The position numbers were made by a program, and so were the translations under genes. This document shows positions 58,959 to 64,000 of a DNA stretch of 64,000 bases, one piece after another. The DNA lies in NCBI RefSeq assembly GCF_029227915.1, contig NC_079885.1:30817001-30881000 (forward strand), in the 5' to 3' direction. Every line of letters starts with the position of its first letter. The stretch's first letter is position 1. The stretch comes from Hydractinia symbiolongicarpus. Lineage: Eukaryota; Cnidaria; Hydrozoa; Anthoathecata; Hydractiniidae. The notes under the pieces were generated by a model. That model was given only the letters and a program-made list of their open reading frames with translations, did no database searches and had not been told where the DNA came from.

Positions 58959-59771
58959 ACGAGACTTGTAGTTTTCAAAAATGTTTTCATTTTTTGATGA
59001 GACGCTGAATAAACGAAGTTTAATCGCCGGCAAACGAAAACCCGCCATTTCCCGTAAACCCCAGACTCGGCCCGTATAGTCAAAAGTATACAAAAAAAGT
59101 ACCCAGGGAGTAAACTCATTTTCCGAACGATTTTTTAAATTATTTTTTCACCACTACAACGCATGAGACTTGTAGTTTTCAAAAATGTTTTCATTTTTGA
59201 TGAGACGCTTAATGAAAGAGGTTTAATAGCCGGCAAACGAAATCCCGCGATTTCCCGTAAACCCCGGACTCGGCCCGTACAATCAAAAGAAAACAAAGAA
59301 AGTACCCAGGGAGTAAACTCATTTTCCGAACGATTTTTAAATTATTTTTTCACCACTAAAACGCACGAGACTTGTAGTTTTCAAAAATGTTTTCATTTTT
59401 TGATGAGACGCTGAATAAACGAAGTTTAATCGCCGGCAAACGAAAACCCGCCATTTCCCGTAAACCCCGGACTCGGCCCGTATAGTCAAAAGTATACAAA
59501 GAAAGTACCCAGGGAGTAAACTCATTTTCCGAACGATATTTTAAATTATTTTTTCACCACTACAACGCATGAGACTTGTAGTTTTCAAAAATGTTTTCAT
59601 TTTTGATGAGACGCTTAATGAAAGAGGTTTAATCGCCGGCAAACGAAATCCCGCGATTTCCCGTAAACCCCGGACTCGGCCCGTACAATCAAAAGAATAC
59701 AAAGAAAGTATCCAGCGAGTAAACTCATTTCCCCAACGATTTTTTAAATTATTTTTTCACCACTACAACGC
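58959..59771 (+). repeat. G-C-G-C stretch
   Basis: Two G (204 bp) and two C alternate at 58959, 59163, 59365 and 59569. The first C has lost a T in its first T run (202 bp) and reads AATAGCCGGC and AAAGAAAACAAAG; this loss extends a forward reading frame to 83 codons, which I regard as chance. The pattern resembles 55751-56767 but not in exact register. Confidence 0.83.
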
Positions 59772-59787
59772 ATGAGACTTGTAGTTT

Positions 59788-59809
59788 TCAGAAATGTTAT
59801 TATTTCTGA
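59788..59809. other. Compensated inverted repeat in F' (copy 2)
   Basis: TCAGAAAT at 59,788-59,795 and ATTTCTGA at 59,802-59,809 repeat the element of 57,185-57,206. The two copies belong to a block duplication at 2,603 bp, so they count as one evolutionary event, not two. Confidence 0.87.
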
Positions 59810-60582
59810 TGAGACGCTTAATGAAAGTGGTTTAATCGCCTGCAAACGAAAACCCGCCATTTCCCGTAAACTCCGGACTCGGCCCGTGTAGTCAAATGTA
59901 TTCAAAGAAAGTACCCAGGGAGTAAACTCATTTTCCGAACGAATTTTTATATTATTTTTTGACCACTAAAACGCATGAGACTTGTAGTTTTCAAAAATGT
60001 TTTTATATTTGATGGGACGCTTAATAAAAGAAGTTTAATCGCCGAAAAACGAAAACCGCCATTTCCCGTAAACCCCGGACTCGGCCCGTATAGTCAAAAG
60101 TATACAAAGGAACTACCCAGGGAGTAAACTCATTTCCCGAACGATTTTTTAAATTATCTTTTCACCACTAAAACGCATGAGACTTGTAGTTTTCAAAAAT
60201 GTTTTCATTTTTGATGAGACGCTGAATAAAAGAAGTTTAATCGCCTGCAAACGAAAACCCGCCATTTCCCGTAAACTCCGGACTCGGCCCGTGTAGTCAA
60301 ATGTATTCAAAGAAAGTACCCAGGGAGTAAACTCATTTTCCGAACGATTTTTTAAATTATTTTTTCACCACTACAACGCATGAGATTTGTAGTTTTCAAA
60401 AATGTTTTCATTTTTGATGAGACGCTGAATAAAAGAAGTTTAATCGCCCTCAAACGAAAACCCGCGACTTCCCGTACATCCCGGACTCGGCCCGTATAGT
60501 CAAAAGTATACAAAGAAAGTACCCAGGGAGTAAACTCATTTCCCGAACGATTTTTTAAATTATTTTTTCACCACTAAAACGC

Positions 60583-60785
60583 ATGAGACTTGTAGTTTTC
60601 AAAAATGTTTTCATTTTCGATGAGACGCTGAATAAAAGAAGTTTAATTGCCTGCAAACGAAAACCCGCCATTTCCCGTAAACCCCGGACTCGGCCCGTGT
60701 AGTCAAAAGTATTCAAAGAAAGTACCCAGGGAGTAAATTCATTTTCCGAACGAATTTTTATATTATTTTTTTACCACTAAAACGC
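60583..60785 (+). repeat. Subfamily P monomer exemplar (203 bp)
   Basis: P reads TTTTCGATGAG (in some), AATTGCCTGCAAACG, CCCGTGTAGTC, AGTATTCAAAG and CGAATTTTTATATTATT. Copies at 60583, 61597 and 63209, with related CCTGC/GTGTAG monomers (F' at 57169 and 59772, A+ at 57574, 60177 and 61191). The TATTC change removes the TATAC arm of the central dyad and GTGTA removes the other arm, so this group has lost that element. Confidence 0.84.
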
Positions 60786-60988
60786 ATGAGACTTGTAGTT
60801 TTCAAAAATGTTTTCATATTTGATGGGACGCTGAATAAAAGAACTTTAATCGCCGGCAAACGAAAACCCGCTATTTTCCGTAAACCCCGGACTCGGCCCG
60901 TATAGTCAAAAGTATACAAAGAAAGTACCCAGGCAGTAAACTCATTTTCCGAACGAATTTTTATATTATTTTTTGACCACTAAAACGC
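60786..60988 (+). repeat. Subfamily Q monomer exemplar (203 bp)
   Basis: Q reads TTCATATTTGATGGGACG, AAAAGAACTTTAATC, CCCGCTATTTT and CCAGGCAGTAAAC. Copies at 60786, 61800 and 63412, with a relative at 62601 that lacks the GGGACG change. It is restricted to the right end of the window and always follows P in the full units. Confidence 0.84.
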
Positions 60989-62002
60989 ATGAGACTTGTA
61001 GTTTTCAAAAATGTTTTTATATTTGATGGGACGCTTAATAAAAGAAGTTTAATCGCCGAAAAACGAAAACCGCCATTTCCCGTAAACCCCGGACTCGGCC
61101 CGTATAGTCAAAAGTATACAAAGGAACTACCCAGGGAGTAAACTCATTTCCCGAACGATTTTTTAAATTATCTTTTCACCACTAAAACGCATGAGACTTG
61201 TAGTTTTCAAAAATGTTTTCATTTTTGATGAGACGCTGAATAAAAGAAGTTTAATCGCCTGCAAACGAAAACCCGCCATTTCCCGTAAACTCCGGACTCG
61301 GCCCGTGTAGTCAAATGTATTCAAAGAAAGTACCCAGGGAGTAAACTCATTTTCCGAACGATTTTTTAAATTATTTTTTCACCACTACAACGCATGAGAT
61401 TTGTAGTTTTCAAAAATGTTTTCATTTTTGATGAGACGCTGAATAAAAGAAGTTTAATCGCCCTCAAACGAAAACCCGCGACTTCCCGTACATCCCGGAC
61501 TCGGCCCGTATAGTCAAAAGTATACAAAGAAAGTACCCAGGGAGTAAACTCATTTCCCGAACGATTTTTTAAATTATTTTTTCACCACTAAAACGCATGA
61601 GACTTGTAGTTTTCAAAAATGTTTTCATTTTCGATGAGACGCTGAATAAAAGAAGTTTAATTGCCTGCAAACGAAAACCCGCCATTTCCCGTAAACCCCG
61701 GACTCGGCCCGTGTAGTCAAAAGTATTCAAAGAAAGTACCCAGGGAGTAAATTCATTTTCCAAACGAATTTTTATATTATTTTTTTACCACTAAAACGCA
61801 TGAGACTTGTAGTTTTCAAAAATGTTTTCATATTTGATGGGACGCTGAATAAAAGAACTTTAATCGCCGGCAAACGAAAACCCGCTATTTTACGTAAACC
61901 CCGGACTCTGCCCGTATAGTCAAAAGTATACAAAGAAAGTACCCAGGCAGTAAACTCATTTCCCGAACGATTTTTTAAATTATTTTTTCACCACTAAAAA
62001 GC

Positions 62003-64000
62003 ATGAGACTTGTAGTTTTCAGAAATGTTTTCATTTTTGATGAGACGCTTAATGAAAGTGGTTTAATCGCCGGCAAACGAAAATCCGCGATATGCGTAAA
62101 TCCCGGGCTTGGCCTGTATAGTCAAAAGTATACAAAGAAAGTACCCAGGGAGTAAACTCATTTTCCGAACGATTTTTTAAATTATTTTTTCACCACTACA
62201 ACGCATGAGATTTGTAGTTTTCAAAAATGTTTTCATTTTTGATGAGACGCTGAATAAAAGAAGTTTAATCGCCGGCAAACGAAAACCCGCCATTTCCCGT
62301 AAATCCCGGGCTCAGCCCGTATAGTCAAAAGTATACAAAGAAAGTACCCAGGGTGTAAACTCATTTCCACTATTCCATTTTTTCACCACTACAACGCATG
62401 AGACTTGTAGTTTTCAAAAATGTTTTCATTTTTGATGAGACGCTGAATAAAAGAAGTTTAATCGCCCTCAAACGAAAACCCGCGACTTCCCGTAAATCCC
62501 GGACTCGGCCCGTATAGTCAAAAGTATACAAAGAAAGTACCCAGGGAGTAAACAAATTTTCCGAACGATTTTTTAAATTACTTTTTCACCACTAAAACGC
62601 ATGAGACTTGTAGTTTTCAAAAATGTTTTCATATTTGATGAGACGCTGAATAAAAGAAGTTTAATCGCCGGCAAACGAAAACCCGCTATTTTCCGTAAAC
62701 CCCGGACTCGGCCCGTATAGTCAAAAGTTTACAAAGAAAGTACCCAGGGAGTAAACTTATTTCCCGAACGATTTTTTAAATTATTTTTTCACCACTAAAA
62801 CGCATGAGACTTGTAGTTTTCAGAAATGTTTTCATACTTGATGAGACGCTTATAAAAGTGGTTTAATCGCCGGCAAACGAAAATCTGCGATTTCCCGTAA
62901 ATCCCGGGCTTGGCCTGTATAGTCGAATGTATACAAAGAAAGTACCCTGTGTATAAACTCATTTCCAAAACGATTTTTTAAATTATCTTTTCACTACTAC
63001 AACGCATGAGATTTGTAGTTTTCAAAAATGTTTTCATTTTTGATGAGACGCTGAATAAAAGAAGTTTAATCGACCTCAAACGAAAACCCGCGACTTCCCG
63101 TAAATCCCGGACTCGGCCTGTATAGTCAAAATTATACGAAGAAAGAACCCAGGGAGTAAACTCATTTCCCGAACGATTTTTCAAGTTATTTTTTCACCAC
63201 TAAAACGCATGAGACTTGTAGTTTTCAAAAATGTTTTCATTTTTGATGAGACGCTGAATAAAAGAAGTTTAATTGCCTGCAAACGAAAACCCGCCATTTC
63301 CCGTAAACCCCGGACTCGGCCCGTGTAGTCAAAAGTATTCAAAGAAAGTACCCAGGGAGTAAACTCATTTTCCGAACGAATTTTTATATTATTTTTTTAC
63401 CTCTAAAACGCATGAGACTTGTAGTTTTCAAAAATGTTTTCATATTTGATGGGACGCTGAATAAAAGAACTTTAATCGCCGGCAAACGAAAACCCGCTAT
63501 TTTCCGTAAACCCCGGACTCGGCCCGTATAGTCAAAAGTATACAAAGAAAGTACCCAGGCAGTAAACTCATTTCCCGAACGATTTTTTAAATTATTTTTT
63601 CACCACTAAAAAGCATGAGACTTGTAGTTTTCAGAAATGTTTTCATTTTTGATGAGACGCTTAATGAAAGTGGTTTAATCGCCGGCAAACGAAAATCCGC
63701 GATATGCGTAAATCCCGGGCTTGGCCTGTATAGTCAAAAGTATACAAAGAAAGTACCCAGGGAGTAAACTCATTTTCCGAACGATTTTTTAAATTATTTT
63801 TTCACCACTACAACGCATGAGATTTGTAGTTTTCAAAAATGTTTTCATTTTTGATGAGACGCTGAATAAAAGAAGCTTAATCGCCCTCAAACGAAAACCC
63901 GCGACTTCCCGTAAATCCCGGACTCGGCCCGTATAGTCAAAAGTATACAAAGAAAGTACCCAGGGAGTAAACTCATTTCCCGAACGATTTTTTAAATTAT
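62003..64000 (+). repeat. Divergent right end (F, A/D, long B, Q, P monomers)
   Basis: The monomers are F (62003), a 193 bp A/D hybrid (62205), long B (62398), Q-like (62601), F (62804), long B (63006), P (63209), Q (63412), F (63615) and a partial long B (63817 to the end). F at 62003 and 63615 share GATATGCGTAAATCCC and the leading AAAAAGC, at offset 1,612 bp. The density of monomer-specific changes is higher here than in the middle of the window (for example CATACTTGATGAG at 62,834, TCGACCTC at 63,070, TTTTTCAAGTTATT at 63,177, TTACCTCTAAAACG at 63,397). Confidence 0.87.
62205..62397 (+). repeat. Short, locally scrambled monomer (193 bp)
   Basis: After TGTAAACTCATTTCC, where other monomers read CGAACGATTTTTTAAATTAT, this copy reads ACTATTCCAT and returns to TTTTTCACC. 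About 20 bases are replaced by about 10 that match no other monomer in the window, so this is a deletion with filler or the relic of a repaired break. The left part is A, the right part D-like (GGGCTCAGCCCG). Confidence 0.85.

Larger units (their letters stand above)
59975..62002 (+). repeat. 5-monomer HOR, 1,014 bp (H-A+-long B-P-Q), two copies
   Basis: H (202) and four 203 bp monomers occupy 59975-60988 and 60989-62002. The third monomer (60380, 61394) opens ATGAGATTTG, has B markers (CCCTCAAACG, CGACTTCCCG) but keeps the full-length A-type GAAAGTACCCAGGG segment, so it may be ancestral to B or a recombinant. Differences between units include TTTTCCAAACG at 61,758, TATTTTACGTAAACC at 61,887 and the ends of the Q monomers. 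Confidence 0.9.
1..64000 (+). repeat. Satellite DNA array, ~203 bp monomer, about 319 copies
   Basis: The whole window is a head-to-tail array in a single orientation. The opening motif ATGAGACTTG (or ACGAGACTTG) recurs every 197, 198, 202, 203, 204 or rarely 205 bp; I traced each start from 201 to 63,817 and found no gap and no inversion. The first copy begins before base 1 and the last (from 63,817) is cut at the window end. Each monomer has the same order: an A/T-rich inverted repeat, a CpG-rich middle with GCCGGC and several CCCG motifs, a GTATA/TATAC dyad, and two T6 runs near the end. A monomer of this size, multi-level higher-order structure and high local similarity are known properties of centromeric satellites. 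That it is centromeric is inference; the sequence alone does not show it. The family is not one I recognise. Confidence 0.98.

Noticed and set aside
59163-59414. 83-codon forward frame
   Set aside because: A single T loss in a T run (59,33x) joins two monomer frames; no independent sign of coding.
403-63184. Dozens of 60-71 codon reading frames on both strands, beginning at the monomer ATG on + or inside it on -, with similar protein sequences
   Set aside because: They recur once per monomer, lie in overlapping frames on both strands, change frame at each 203 bp step and end or fuse with 1 bp length changes. No start-site context, no conserved domain and no frame-preserving substitution pattern. 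They are products of the repeat.
1-64000. CRISPR array
   Set aside because: There is no alternation of a short conserved repeat with unique spacers; the whole 203 bp unit is repeated.
1-64000. rDNA intergenic repeats or 5S/tRNA-derived satellite
   Set aside because: I see no tRNA A/B box pair, 5S internal control region or rRNA sequence in the monomer.
1-64000. Internal tandem repeats of a transposon, or LTR/TIR element remnants
   Set aside because: No target-site duplication, terminal repeat, polymerase or transposase fragment interrupts the array; monomer phase is continuous throughout.

Overview
The whole 64 kb window is one uninterrupted array of satellite DNA. I count about 319 head-to-tail copies of a roughly 203 bp monomer (usual lengths 197, 198, 202, 203 and 204 bp), all in the same orientation, running in from before base 1 and out past base 64,000. 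I find no protein-coding gene, RNA gene, transposon, CRISPR array or unique-sequence island. Many short reading frames of 60-70 codons occur on both strands, but they recur once per monomer, change frame with every 203 bp step and break with monomer length, so they are shadows of the repeat. Monomer positions below are counted from the A of the ATGAGACTT (or ACGAGACTT) motif that opens each copy.

The window suggests a eukaryote, most likely a centromeric or pericentromeric block: a monomer close to one nucleosome plus linker, higher-order repeats (HORs), strict orientation and recent local duplications. The consensus monomer is about 38% G+C with 12 CpG sites (observed/expected about 1.6 by my hand count). 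I do not recognise the satellite family and cannot name the taxon; a plant or an invertebrate is possible.

Monomers fall into recognisable subfamilies, named here A (consensus), A' , B (197 bp), B+ (198 bp), C, D (204 bp), D', E, F, G, H, J, K, L, P and Q. These alternate in fixed orders to give many different local HORs rather than one dominant one. Layout: 0-3 kb, a heterogeneous mix of A/F/J/K/L/C; 3.2-14.8 kb, a 7-monomer HOR of 1,416 bp with a local 5-monomer variant of 1,003 bp, and much of 0.4-5.3 kb copied at 6.3-11.3 kb; 14.8-24.3 kb, B-G-C-based 5- and 6-monomer units and a long duplication at 3,233 bp; 24.3-29.7 kb, an 8-monomer HOR of 1,615 bp; 29.7-35 kb, mixed D/B+/C/G with dimers and trimers; 35-41 kb, a HOR of 1,528 bp carrying a 108 bp truncated monomer; 40.9-43.1 kb, a distant copy of 6.7-8.9 kb; 42.7-54 kb, three copies each of a 7-monomer (1,415 bp) and a 10-monomer (2,014 bp) HOR, interleaved; 54-59 kb, D/B+/G/C units with a shared 27 bp deletion; 57.2-64 kb, the most divergent monomers (H, P, Q, long B) with a 5-monomer HOR of 1,014 bp.

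There is no gene network here. What can be read is the array's history: unequal exchange, block duplication, intramonomer crossovers and short conversion tracts. The strongest functional hint is a 9 bp inverted repeat inside each monomer, with a compensatory base-pair change in two diverged copies.
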